A program made the position numbers and the translations under genes. Of a DNA stretch of 64,000 nucleotides, positions 52,251-60,916 are shown one piece after another (within the stretch, counting starts at the first letter, position 1; each line of letters begins with the position of its first letter). Source of the stretch: Flavisolibacter ginsenosidimutans (lineage in GTDB: Bacteria; Bacteroidota; Bacteroidia; Chitinophagales; Chitinophagaceae); assembly GCF_007970805.1 (NCBI RefSeq), contig NZ_CP042433.1, positions 4,278,001 through 4,342,000 on the forward strand, written 5' to 3'. Below the pieces are notes generated by a model that ran no database searches, had not been told where the DNA came from, and saw only the letters and a list, made by a program, of their open reading frames with translations.

Positions 52251-55200
52251 ATGTCATCCTCGTTACGAAAACTGTTATCCTTTCTTCTTTTTCTGTTTCC
52301 TCTTTTTTCTTTTGCGCAGGAAACCACGGCCACGTTAAGCGGTCGCATTACCGACGGCAAAGGCACGCCGGTAGAAGGCGCAACTGTGGCTACGGTTTAC
52401 GAACCCACAGGCACAAAAGCCTCGACGCAAACAAACAACAAAGGCCTGTTTGTATTGCCCAACTTAAAACCCGGCGGACCTTATACTGTTGCGGTTTCGT
52501 ACGTGGGTTTTGAAGAACAGAAATTTGAAAACATCAACCTCACACTCGGCAACAATCCCGACTTGGTGGTTGGCTTGAAGAACAACGACAAGGCTTTGCA
52601 GGAAGTCGTGATTCAATCGGCACGGCGCCCGGCACTGAACGGCGTTACGATAGGCCGCCAGCAATTGAGTACGCTGCCAACATTGGGCAGAAGCTTATCC
52701 GACTTTACACGCCTCACGCCGCAATCAAACAACAACTCATTTGCCGGTACCAACTTTCGCTACAACAACGTAACGCTTGACGGCGCCATCAACAACGACG
52801 CCATTGGCTTTTCCAATTCCTTTGGTGGCATGAGCGGCGGCGGACAATCAGGAACGGCCGGTGCGGGAACAAGAACCAATCCTTACAGCCTTGACGTAAT
52901 TCAGGAAGTGCAAGTGCAATTGGCGCCGTATGATGTAAAGCTTGGCAACTTTACCGGCGGCAGCGTGAACGCCGTAACAAAAAGCGGAACAAACGCCATC
53001 CACGGTTCGGTTTATGGATATGGAAGAACGCAGGCTCTCGTTGGTAAAAGTGTGGACGGAACGAACTCTAAAATTGGTTCCGATTTTCACGACTACCAAT
53101 GGGGTGCAACCGTTGGCGGACCGATCGTAAAGAACAAAGCATTTTACATTTTCAACTTTGAACAAACACGCAGGCAAGAACCAACTTTTTACAACGCCGG
53201 CGACCCGGGTGCTGCAATTTCTGTTGCTGATGCGCAAGCCATCAAGAACACGTTGATGAGCAAATACGGTTATGATGTGGGCAGCTACGACAAGTATAAA
53301 ATCTTCACCAACAGCGATAAGTTCTTCGGCCGTTTAGATTTTAATATCTCGCCAAAAAGCACGTTGACGCTGCGCGGCATTTATACCAACGGCTGGGGCA
53401 ATAACTTAGAAAGAACAACCACCAACTTTCAATTTTCTTCTACTGATTTTACGCAGCACACAAAGAACTACAACCTTGTTGCCGAATTGAAAACCCGCAT
53501 CAGCAACAATTTGAACAACCAGTTAAACGTCAGCTATATCAACGTGCACGAATACAGGGATTTCCCCGGCACGTTGTCTCCTTTTATGGACATTGGCAGC
53601 GGCGCTATCTGGGCCGGCACGTGGAGAGAAGCTTCCATCTACAACATGAAGCAGCGCACCGTTGAACTGACCGATAACCTGACGTTTACAAAGGGCATCA
53701 ACAAATTCACGTTTGGTACGCACAACGAGTTTTACAACCTGACGTACGGCTTTATCAATTCTTGGAACGGCCGCTGGGAGTATTCAAGCGTACCCAACTT
53801 TTTGGCTGACAAGCCAAGCCGGATTCGCGGCGCCTTCACCACCGACGGAAAACTGGCAAACAACCGCGAAACCATCTTCAACAACCCGCCAAATCCGTAC
53901 AAGGTTAGTTTGCTGAGTGCTTACGCACAGGACGAAATTTCCGTCGCAAAAAACTTCAAACTGACGCCGGGACTGCGTCTTGATTATTCTGGTTTGGCCG
54001 ACCAACCGGTGACCGATCCCGCGTTGAACTCGGTTGCTGATTACAATTCGCCCAACCCAACCTACACGCATACACCTTTCAACCAGCTGACGAACAAGTG
54101 GCTGGGCAAGGCTACCCTTTCTCCGCGCCTTGGTTTCAATTGGGATGTAAACAATAACCAATCGGTTGTAGTGCGCGGCGGTACAGGCATCTTTACGGGC
54201 AGAATTCCCTTTGCGTGGCTGGGCTATGCTTACACGCTTAACGGCACAACCTACGGAAACATCGATTACAGGCCATCGAGCGGGCAGGTTGTACCGCTTG
54301 CCGTCAATCCACTTTACCTGAAGGACACCGTAACAAAGTACGGCGGCGCCAGCGCCAGCAATACGAGAGAAGTGGACGTGATCGACAACAATTTCAAGAT
54401 GCCTACAATCTGGCGTTCGAACGTAGCCGTTGATTTTAAATTCGGCAAAGGTTATAAGCTAACCCTTGATGCCTTGTACACCAAAACATTGTACGATGTG
54501 AAGTTCCAGCAGATCAACATTAAGGACAGTGTGCAGTACTATTCTAACGGCCCCACACAGTCACCGGTTTACGTAGGCGGTAAATTATACAATCCGTATT
54601 CAAACGTTTACCTGCTGACGAATACTACGCAAGGCTACCGTTATAACCTGACCGCACAAATTTCAAATACCACGAACAATATTGGAATGAGCACGCACCG
54701 TTTGAACACAAACTGGAGCGTGGCTTATACCTACGGCATGAGTAAGGACGTTGCCAACGGCATTCGCAATTCCTTCCAGTCAAATTACGAGGTAAACCCC
54801 GCGATCATACCAAGCAGTCCTGTTTTGTCTTATTCCAACTTCGATTTACGTCACCGCATCGTGGCCACACTGGGCGGAACGATGGCTTGGAACGGAACGA
54901 ACAGCACATCGCTGGCTTTCTTTTACTCCGGCCAGTCCGGCAGCCCGTATTCAGTTGTTTATGCTTCAGGTGGTGCACCATTCGGCAATGCGGCCAACGC
55001 CAACCTGCCTTATATTCCAAAAAGCCAAAGCGACATTCGTTTGGTTGACAAAGGTTCGTACACTGCCGCGCAACAATGGGCTGATCTGAATACATTTATT
55101 GAGAGCGATTCTTACTTACGAATGCATCGTGGGCAGTACGCAGAAAGAAACGCATTGCGTACACCCTGGAACCACGAACTTGATGTGAAGTTGATGCACG

Positions 55201-55550
55201 AGTTCAAGTTGAGCAGGAAAGACAAGAGCAAAACGTTGCAGTTGAGTCTCGACATTTTCAACGTACTGAACCTGTTGAACAACGACTGGGGCCACATTGC
55301 CTTTGTAACAAACGTGAATAACTATACGGTAAACCTGCTCACGTTTGCTGCTGATCCGTCGGTTACAAACCCGGCCTTGATTGATCCGGTAAAGAATCCA
55401 ACAGGCATTATTCCCATTGGTAAGCCTTCTTCAGGATATTTGCCCGCGTTTACGTTTAACAAGCCCACGGGTGTAAACGGACAGTACTACACGGTTGACC
55501 CGCTCAACTCCCGCTGGCAAGGCCAACTGGGTGTGAAGTTCAACTTCTAA
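52251..55550 (+). CDS. Oar-like TonB-dependent outer-membrane receptor
   Basis: A 1099-residue TonB-dependent receptor. A signal peptide (LLFLFPLFSFA|Q) is followed by a Cna-B/carboxypeptidase-regulatory domain ('TATLSGRITDGKGTPVEGATVATVY'). The TonB-linked start 'LQEVVIQSARR' is near residue 116. The plug is 'FRYNNVTLDGAINNDAIGFSN...VIQEVQVQLAPYDVKLGNFTGGSVNAVTKSGTN', characteristic of the Oar group rather than SusC. The barrel ends 'WQGQLGVKFNF'. No SusD partner follows. Ligand unknown; Oar homologues move large or peptide cargo. Start ATG 52251. A terminator follows. Confidence 0.92.
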   Translation: MSSSLRKLLSFLLFLFPLFSFAQETTATLSGRITDGKGTPVEGATVATVYEPTGTKASTQTNNKGLFVLPNLKPGGPYTVAVSYVGFEEQKFENINLTLGNNPDLVVGLKNNDKALQEVVIQSARRPALNGVTIGRQQLSTLPTLGRSLSDFTRLTPQSNNNSFAGTNFRYNNVTLDGAINNDAIGFSNSFGGMSGGGQSGTAGAGTRTNPYSLDVIQEVQVQLAPYDVKLGNFTGGSVNAVTKSGTNAIHGSVYGYGRTQALVGKSVDGTNSKIGSDFHDYQWGATVGGPIVKNKAFYIFNFEQTRRQEPTFYNAGDPGAAISVADAQAIKNTLMSKYGYDVGSYDKYKIFTNSDKFFGRLDFNISPKSTLTLRGIYTNGWGNNLERTTTNFQFSSTDFTQHTKNYNLVAELKTRISNNLNNQLNVSYINVHEYRDFPGTLSPFMDIGSGAIWAGTWREASIYNMKQRTVELTDNLTFTKGINKFTFGTHNEFYNLTYGFINSWNGRWEYSSVPNFLADKPSRIRGAFTTDGKLANNRETIFNNPPNPYKVSLLSAYAQDEISVAKNFKLTPGLRLDYSGLADQPVTDPALNSVADYNSPNPTYTHTPFNQLTNKWLGKATLSPRLGFNWDVNNNQSVVVRGGTGIFTGRIPFAWLGYAYTLNGTTYGNIDYRPSSGQVVPLAVNPLYLKDTVTKYGGASASNTREVDVIDNNFKMPTIWRSNVAVDFKFGKGYKLTLDALYTKTLYDVKFQQINIKDSVQYYSNGPTQSPVYVGGKLYNPYSNVYLLTNTTQGYRYNLTAQISNTTNNIGMSTHRLNTNWSVAYTYGMSKDVANGIRNSFQSNYEVNPAIIPSSPVLSYSNFDLRHRIVATLGGTMAWNGTNSTSLAFFYSGQSGSPYSVVYASGGAPFGNAANANLPYIPKSQSDIRLVDKGSYTAAQQWADLNTFIESDSYLRMHRGQYAERNALRTPWNHELDVKLMHEFKLSRKDKSKTLQLSLDIFNVLNLLNNDWGHIAFVTNVNNYTVNLLTFAADPSVTNPALIDPVKNPTGIIPIGKPSSGYLPAFTFNKPTGVNGQYYTVDPLNSRWQGQLGVKFNF

Positions 55551-55569
55551 TCAGCTTTTATCTTCTTTC

Positions 55570-55603
55570 AAAAGCCGCTAAATTTTTAGCGGCTTTTTCT
55601 TTC
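55570..55603 (+). terminator. Intrinsic terminator after the Oar-like receptor gene
   Basis: AAAAGCCGCTAAA (55570-55582) pairs perfectly with TTTAGCGGCTTTT (55585-55597), followed by TTCTTT. Confidence 0.9.
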
Positions 55604-55661
55604 ACGGCTGTTTTTTTGGCATTGTTTTTTAAAGAAGATGGGTAGTTGAAAAATGTGTGTT

Positions 55662-55835
55662 ATGAAACGGAGAATGGAAAACACCCGAAGACGAATTAAA
55701 ATAAAAGAAGTGAACAGCATTTTGGCTCACGCAGCGGCGTTGATGTTAACGGGCGTTCCACCGGTTGTGTGCGAAACCGTGCTCGATGAATTTTACAGCT
55801 CGGTGAGGAAGTCGTTTGAAAGGATGAAGGTCTAG
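55662..55835 (+). CDS. Hypothetical small protein (57 aa)
   Basis: A 57-residue frame: a basic N-terminus 'MKRRMENTRRRIKIKE' followed by 'VNSILAHAAALMLTGVPPVVCETVLDEFYSSVRKSFERMKV', likely helical with one amphipathic hydrophobic stretch. Composition looks like a coding sequence, but no family is recognised. It is convergent with the VOC gene. Confidence 0.45.
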   Translation: MKRRMENTRRRIKIKEVNSILAHAAALMLTGVPPVVCETVLDEFYSSVRKSFERMKV

Positions 55836-55883
55836 GCGTTGAGGCGACCAATGTTTTACAGCGCAGGCTCTATTGCTTGATTG

Positions 55884-56411
55884 TTATTTTGTTGTTTCGC
55901 TTCCCATTTGTTTGCCTAATTTTTCGTATTCGACATCGTTGGGTTCCCAGAGTTCCACTTTGTTTCCTTCAACGTCAAGAATGTGAACAAACTTGCCGTA
56001 GTCGTACGTTTCGATGGCATCCAAAACTGTTACGCCGTTTTTCTTTAATTCTTCAACAAGGGCTTTAAGATTTTCAACCCTGTAATTAATCATGAACTCT
56101 TTCGTAGAAGGCTCAAAGTATTTCGTTGTTTCTTTAAACGGGCTCCATTGCGTAAATCCTTTCTTTGTGCTATCCGCACCTTGGTGCCATTCAAAAACGG
56201 CCCCGTATTGATTTGTGTTTAACCCAAGATTTGTCTTGTACCACTCCCGCATTTTGCTGGCGTCTTTGCATTTGAAAAAAATGCCGCCAATGCCCGTTAC
56301 CTTTTTCAGTGTTGCTTTCTTCTCGGATTGGTTTGAGGTGATTGTCTGAACTGCAAAACCGAAACAGAAAGAGATTGCGATAATTAGAATGAGTAAAGCC
56401 GTCTTTTTCAT
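55884..56411 (-). CDS. VOC-family (glyoxalase-like) exported or membrane-anchored protein
   Basis: A 175-residue protein with an N-terminal hydrophobic segment ('MKKTALLILIIAISFCFGFAVQTI') and one vicinal-oxygen-chelate domain ('VTGIGGIFFKCKDASKMREWYKTNLGLN', then 'INYRVENLKALVEELKKNGVTVLDAIETYDYGKFVHILDVEGNKVELWEP'). The last block contains the metal Glu. Most VOC proteins of this type are cytosolic, so the leader is notable. Start at 56411; the longer frame to 56504 runs into the histidine kinase stop. Substrate unknown. Confidence 0.8.
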   Translation of the reverse strand: MKKTALLILIIAISFCFGFAVQTITSNQSEKKATLKKVTGIGGIFFKCKDASKMREWYKTNLGLNTNQYGAVFEWHQGADSTKKGFTQWSPFKETTKYFEPSTKEFMINYRVENLKALVEELKKNGVTVLDAIETYDYGKFVHILDVEGNKVELWEPNDVEYEKLGKQMGSETTK

Positions 56412-56500
56412 TTTTGAAAATGGTTTTGGCATTTGTGGTTTTGTGCAGTAGCCATAAATATATTCTGATTTCAAAAGAAGTCTACTGGCAACTTTTTGCC

Positions 56501-57550
56501 TCATTCCTTCTTCCTATCCAGCGTAAACCCAATCGTCGTGCCCACATCTTCCTTGCTGCGCACATGAATGGTGTGGCCGTGCGCCTCGATGATGTGCTTG
56601 CAAATGGACAGGCCAAGGCCGCTGCCCTTCACGTCTTTGTTGCGGCCGCCGGCGGTGCGGTAAAAGCGTTCAAAAATGCGGTTCAAATATTTTTCGGGAA
56701 TGCCGATGCCGTTGTCGCTGATCTCTACCAAAATATTTTTTTCATCCGTGTTGTAAACACTGGCCACAATGTGCCCGCCGCTTTTGCCGTACTTGATGGC
56801 GTTGTCAATTAAGTTGGAAACCACCTGCTGAATTTTTTCTTTGTCGGCATATACAATCATTGGCCGTTCGCAACCTTTTTTAAAAGAAAAATCAATGTCC
56901 GCTTCTTCGGCTTTGATGGAAAGACTTTCAAAGGCTTCGCGTATCACATCCTGAATGACAAAGTTTTGCGGCGAGAGTTTTAATTCGCCTCTTTCCAGTT
57001 TTGAGATCGCATCAAGGTCTTGTATCAGGTTGGTCAAACGTTCCGCATTCTTCCCGGCTTTCTCCAAAAAACGTCTGTTCACTTCGGGGTTTTCCAGAGC
57101 CCCGTTCAGCAGCGTGTCAATGTAACCCTGAATGGCAAAGACCGGCGTTTTAAATTCGTGCGAAAGGTTCTGCAAAAACTCGCGGCGGTAGGTTTCGTTG
57201 CGTTTTAAAATGTTCACTTCGCGGCTTTGTTGCTTGGCCCATGCTTCCACGTCTTCGCGAACTTCGTCAATGCTTTTTTGCGGCAAAATGTATTTGTAGT
57301 ATGTCTCCTCCCGCTTGGTGGCCTTGGTTTGATTGATGAACTTGTAAATGAGTTTTATTTTCCGGTAAATAAAATTTTGAATGATGGAAAAGATGAGAAA
57401 ATAACTGCCGAGAAAAATAACGGCGAAAGCAATAACGCCAATCAACCATTGACCCTCTAAAAGATAAATGCCAAGACTGATAGGAATGGACAGAATTAAG
57501 GCCGTGAAGGCCGAGAGTTTTTTGGGAGAAAGATTTTTGACGTTGAACAT
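56501..57550 (-). CDS. PhoR-like sensor histidine kinase
   Basis: A 349-residue membrane histidine kinase: two helices (about 14-32 and 37-60), a short linker, HisKA with 'LQNLSHEFKTPVFAIQGYIDTL' (phosphorylated His), and the ATPase domain with N-box 'VVSNLIDNAIKYG', G1 'DNGIGIPEKYLNRIFERFYR' and G2 'GSGLGLSICKHIIEAHG'. There is almost no periplasmic sensor loop, so the signal is membrane-borne or internal. The response regulator gene lies 47 bp upstream. Start ATG 57550 is preferred over 57559. Confidence 0.92.
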   Translation of the reverse strand: MFNVKNLSPKKLSAFTALILSIPISLGIYLLEGQWLIGVIAFAVIFLGSYFLIFSIIQNFIYRKIKLIYKFINQTKATKREETYYKYILPQKSIDEVREDVEAWAKQQSREVNILKRNETYRREFLQNLSHEFKTPVFAIQGYIDTLLNGALENPEVNRRFLEKAGKNAERLTNLIQDLDAISKLERGELKLSPQNFVIQDVIREAFESLSIKAEEADIDFSFKKGCERPMIVYADKEKIQQVVSNLIDNAIKYGKSGGHIVASVYNTDEKNILVEISDNGIGIPEKYLNRIFERFYRTAGGRNKDVKGSGLGLSICKHIIEAHGHTIHVRSKEDVGTTIGFTLDRKKE

Positions 57551-57597
57551 AAAAGACAAAAATAACGGCCCTTCCCACCGGAAAGGTCGGGTTGGGC

Positions 57598-58275
57598 CTA
57601 CATCTCAAACTTATAGCCCACGCCCTTCACCGTTGTAATGCAATCCACGCCCAGCTTCTGGCGTATTTTACGAATGTGCACATCAATAGTGCGGTCGCCA
57701 ACAATAACGTCCGCCCCCCAAACCTGGCTCAGAATTTCGTTGCGCAAAAAAACGCGGCCGGGTTTAGAGGCCAGCAAATACAAAAGCTCAAATTCTTTTT
57801 TTGCAAGCACAATTTCTTTTCCGCCGTAAACGACCAGAAAGCGTTCCGGGTCTATCGTCAGCTCGCCGATTTGGATGTTCTTGTTTTCGACTGGCTTTAC
57901 GCGGCGCAGCAGGGCATTTACTTTGCTTACGAATACCGAAGGACTTACCGGCTTGGTCACGTAATCATCGGCGCCGGTATCAAAGCCTTTGAGCTGTGTG
58001 GTCTCGTCGCTCAACGCCGTTAAAAACATAATCAGCGTGTCTTTAAAAGCCGTTTGCGTACGCAGAATTTCGCAAACTTCCATGCCGCTTTTCTTGGGCA
58101 TCATCATGTCCAGCACAATTAAATCAGGTGCGGTTTGTTTGGCCTTGTGTACCGCTTCGTCGCCGTCTTTTGCCGTGATAACCGAATAGCCTTCTTTGGC
58201 CAGGTTGTAACTCAGTATCTCCAAAATATCCGGTTCGTCATCGGCGATTAAAACCTTTCGGCCTTTGGGTTCCAT
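57598..58275 (-). CDS. PhoB/OmpR-family response regulator
   Basis: A 225-residue regulator: the receiver domain (about 7-120) has the acidic pair 'ADDEPD', phospho-acceptor in 'VLDMMMP', switch Thr in 'FLTALSD' and Lys in 'VTKPVSP'. The winged-helix DNA-binding domain (about 130-225) has 'LTIDPERFLVVYGGKEIVLAKKEFELLYLLASKPGRVFLRNEILSQVWG...DRTIDVHIRKIRQKLG'. It is transcribed ahead of the kinase in the same operon. A link to phosphate is plausible only because of similarity to PhoB and the phosphate genes 13 kb away. Confidence 0.94.
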   Translation of the reverse strand: MEPKGRKVLIADDEPDILEILSYNLAKEGYSVITAKDGDEAVHKAKQTAPDLIVLDMMMPKKSGMEVCEILRTQTAFKDTLIMFLTALSDETTQLKGFDTGADDYVTKPVSPSVFVSKVNALLRRVKPVENKNIQIGELTIDPERFLVVYGGKEIVLAKKEFELLYLLASKPGRVFLRNEILSQVWGADVIVGDRTIDVHIRKIRQKLGVDCITTVKGVGYKFEM

Positions 58276-58292
58276 GCTTTGTTTACTTTGGG

Positions 58293-58300
58293 CAAACGTA
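58293..58300 (-). promoter_or_regulatory. -7 box TACGTTTG upstream of the response regulator gene
   Basis: On the minus strand TACGTTTG matches TAnnTTTG and lies 17 nt before the ATG. No clear -33 element was found. Confidence 0.4.
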
Positions 58301-58353
58301 CAGGAAAAGCGAAAACAGCTTTGCGGTAATGAAGACTTAATGAAAAGATAACG

Positions 58354-58514
58354 GGAGAAAGGAGTTGGGAGGTAGAATGTAGGAGATGGGAGATGAGTGT
58401 GAAAAATTGTCTGCTATACTGTTTTCAACCGGGGGCTTTCATTTTTGAATATGTTGTTTGGCTTTCTGTATTCTATCTCCTACCTCCTTTCTCCTTCTCC
58501 TGAATTCTGAACTC
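58354..58514. repeat. Heptamer-phased inverted repeat in a divergent promoter region
   Basis: The left arm (58354-58395) has six units: GGAGAAA, GGAGTTG, GGAGGTA, GAATGTA, GGAGATG, GGAGATG. The right arm (58473-58514) has CTATCTC, CTACCTC, CTTTCTC, CTTCTCC, TGAATTC, TGAACTC. All are in 7-nt register and of opposite sense. About 77 bp lies between. It separates the divergent regulator gene and the 733-aa gene. Confidence 0.85.
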
Positions 58515-58542
58515 CTTAACCACCCTTTCTCCCGCCCGGTAT

Positions 58543-58550
58543 TAAATTTG
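58543..58550 (+). promoter_or_regulatory. -7 box TAAATTTG immediately before the 733-aa gene
   Basis: TAAATTTG matches TAnnTTTG and ends 4 nt before the ATG at 58555, so a transcript would be leaderless. The arrangement resembles that at glyS. Confidence 0.35.
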
Positions 58551-58554
58551 CCAC

Positions 58555-60756
58555 ATGAGGCGAATGACTTACCCTTTCTGGCTGATCACCTTTCTTTTTT
58601 TCGGTATTTCTTCGGTTGCGGTGGCACAAAACTCCGTTGGCGCGGGCTGCAAGCCGCCCATTAGCCGGGTTCGCTGGCACGATGAAATTGACAAAGCGCA
58701 AAAGCACCTCCTCGACCAAAAGCTAAACGCCGGCGACAACGACGACCTGAATTTTTTTGTAAACGCCGCCCTCACCAAGCGGGTAGATGCCCTGCAATGC
58801 GCCATTGAAGCCGATGCTAGCATGCGGGAGCAGCAAAAAATCGCTTACCTGCGCGGCATTGAATACCTGCTTCGCAATTTTTCGAGCAGCTACCGTGCAC
58901 GTCTGCTTACGGCTGCGCAATTCCCGGTAAGTCTTGATGCCTTTGAAACGGCCATGAACCTGAATAAAAAGGGCGAGTCTATTTTACCGGTCATTCAAAA
59001 ATATCATTACGAAGTAGGGAAGCTGTTGGTGAACAATATTGCTTTTGACCGCAACAGCGGCCTGCACGACGCCAAGTTTCAACTGGTGCTCAAGAACATT
59101 GAGCTGCATCCCGAAAAGGCCTTCGCCATTTTAAAAGATAATTCGGACCTTCCCTTTCGCGACAGCATCATAAAAATTGCGGCTTATAAAAATCCCCGCC
59201 AGCTTTACGATTATGCCGCCGCCGACAACCGTCTTGGTTATGCCATTCGCGCCATTGACGACCCGTTTATTAAAGAGGTTTCGAAGATGGCCAAGAGCAG
59301 CAGCGGCCAGCTTTACTTTCCGTTCCTGCACAATATTTTGAAAGGCAAAATCAGCCGTGCCGACATTGACGCGGTGAAAGACAACCCTGTAAAATATTAC
59401 AAGCTGCTGGTTAAAACGAAGATTGGTTACATACAGGACCAACTCAACGGCGAGAAGATCATTGAAATGGATGCATTGAGCGCCATGCTGCAAACAAAAG
59501 CACTTGAGAATTTTATCAAGCCCATTAATGATTTGCACGAAACCGAAAACCTTGCGGTGCGGTTTAAAGCACTGGAGCCGCTGAACGCGGAAGAATTGTA
59601 TTACGTGGTGATAGCCGGCGAACGCGATTTGTACACGTCAAGCTACATCAAAGGCGTTTATCCCAAGATGATGCAGCGCATCGGCAACCGCGGCGACTCG
59701 CTTTTTTTGCTGGTAGGCTTCGACCATTTTAAAAAGTTCATTCGCATGGCGGCGGGCTACAACATGCTGCCCGACTTCTTGGCTTCTTTCCCCGACAAAG
59801 ACGCCGCAAAAACCCTGATGACGGCCTTTGTAAACGGTTTGGATAAAACCGGCAGTTTGGAAGACGGCGTGGACGTGGCCGACAGTTACGCCAGCATTTC
59901 GGAAACGATGAAGCCCGTCGCAGCGCAAATGCTCGAAAACGTAAAACACAATTATAACGAGGCCGTGCAAGTGAACAACAAAAAAGGCATGGTGATTTAC
60001 GATCTGCTCTACAAGCTGTTTGAATCGGCCACCGACAGCAGCATTAATCTTTCCAAAGAATTCAATATTCCGCCGGTGTACAGCGTGAGCTATCAATCGC
60101 TCACCAACGGCGATAGCGACGGCAGAGTCATCATGCAGGTTTTCTTTTACGGTGATAAGGACGGCCGCATGAATTACAGCAAATTTGTTCCGCAATTTCC
60201 GGCTTCGCTTTGGAAGCGTAGCGAAACCAAACAATGGGTCAGTTTCTCGTCCATCAAAGGCAAACCCGTGGTCGTGTACGCCAACAAACCGCTTGACGAA
60301 GAATCGGGTGAAGTGGACAAGGCACAGGCAGCGCTTTGCGAATACCTGAACGAAAAAGAATTGAATCCAACCATCGTGGTGCATCGCGGCCACAGTTATT
60401 ATGCGCCCTACACCATCGAGCAATTAGCGCCTTCGGCCAAGATCGTTTTCATGGGTTCCTGCGGCGGTTATCATTTGATACACGACGTGCTGGAACGGGC
60501 CGAAGATGCGCACATCATTGCCTCCAAGCAAATCGGCAAGCAAATGATCAACCAGCCCCTGATTGACATGATCATGGAAAAAGTTCGCGCCGGCAGCAAC
60601 ATTGACTGGATCCCGTTTTGGCAGGAGTTTCAAAAGCGCTACGGGAACATTGAAGGCTTTGGCGATTACGTGCCGCCGCACAAAAACCTCGGCGCCATTT
60701 TTATAAAAGCCTATAAAAATGCAATGGGCGGCGAAGGCGAGGGCGTGGGCATCTAA
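58555..60756 (+). CDS. Large exported protein of unknown function with a possible clan CD His/Cys pair
   Basis: A 733-residue protein with a signal peptide ('LITFLFFGISSVAVA|Q'). Residues about 30-480 are almost entirely helical and contain no motif I know. From about 500 it becomes alpha/beta: 'RVIMQVFFYGDKDGRMNYSKFVPQF', 'KPVVVYANKP', then 'NPTIVVHRGHSYYAPYTIEQLAPSAKIVFMGSCGGYHLIHDVL' and 'HIIASKQIGKQMINQPLIDMI'. A hydrophobic strand followed by Gly-His (His613), then a second strand followed by Ser-Cys-Gly (Cys636), is how caspase, gingipain and CHAT folds present their dyad. This is inference. The gene stands alone between two inverted repeats. Confidence 0.75.
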   Translation: MRRMTYPFWLITFLFFGISSVAVAQNSVGAGCKPPISRVRWHDEIDKAQKHLLDQKLNAGDNDDLNFFVNAALTKRVDALQCAIEADASMREQQKIAYLRGIEYLLRNFSSSYRARLLTAAQFPVSLDAFETAMNLNKKGESILPVIQKYHYEVGKLLVNNIAFDRNSGLHDAKFQLVLKNIELHPEKAFAILKDNSDLPFRDSIIKIAAYKNPRQLYDYAAADNRLGYAIRAIDDPFIKEVSKMAKSSSGQLYFPFLHNILKGKISRADIDAVKDNPVKYYKLLVKTKIGYIQDQLNGEKIIEMDALSAMLQTKALENFIKPINDLHETENLAVRFKALEPLNAEELYYVVIAGERDLYTSSYIKGVYPKMMQRIGNRGDSLFLLVGFDHFKKFIRMAAGYNMLPDFLASFPDKDAAKTLMTAFVNGLDKTGSLEDGVDVADSYASISETMKPVAAQMLENVKHNYNEAVQVNNKKGMVIYDLLYKLFESATDSSINLSKEFNIPPVYSVSYQSLTNGDSDGRVIMQVFFYGDKDGRMNYSKFVPQFPASLWKRSETKQWVSFSSIKGKPVVVYANKPLDEESGEVDKAQAALCEYLNEKELNPTIVVHRGHSYYAPYTIEQLAPSAKIVFMGSCGGYHLIHDVLERAEDAHIIASKQIGKQMINQPLIDMIMEKVRAGSNIDWIPFWQEFQKRYGNIEGFGDYVPPHKNLGAIFIKAYKNAMGGEGEGVGI

Positions 60757-60777
60757 CCCGTAGCTTTGCAAATCCTT

Positions 60778-60910
60778 TGTTCACCTGTTTACTTGTTCAC
60801 CTGTTCACCGGTTGGGGTGTGCAAAAAAAGAAAGCGTCGTCAACTTGTTACGACAACAAGTAAACACGTGAACAAGTGAACAAAGGAACCTGTGAACAAG
60901 TAAACAATAT
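60778..60910. repeat. Octamer-phased inverted repeat before the ABC exporter gene
   Basis: The left arm (60778-60809) is TGTTCACC, TGTTTACT, TGTTCACC, TGTTCACC. The right arm (60855-60902) is AACAAGTA, AACACGTG, AACAAGTG, AACAAAGG, AACCTGTG, AACAAGTA, all in exact 8-nt register. Words match those at 3644-3797, 57 kb away. It ends 7 bp before the TTG start of the ABC gene. Confidence 0.9.
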
Positions 60911-60916
60911 TTTCTC

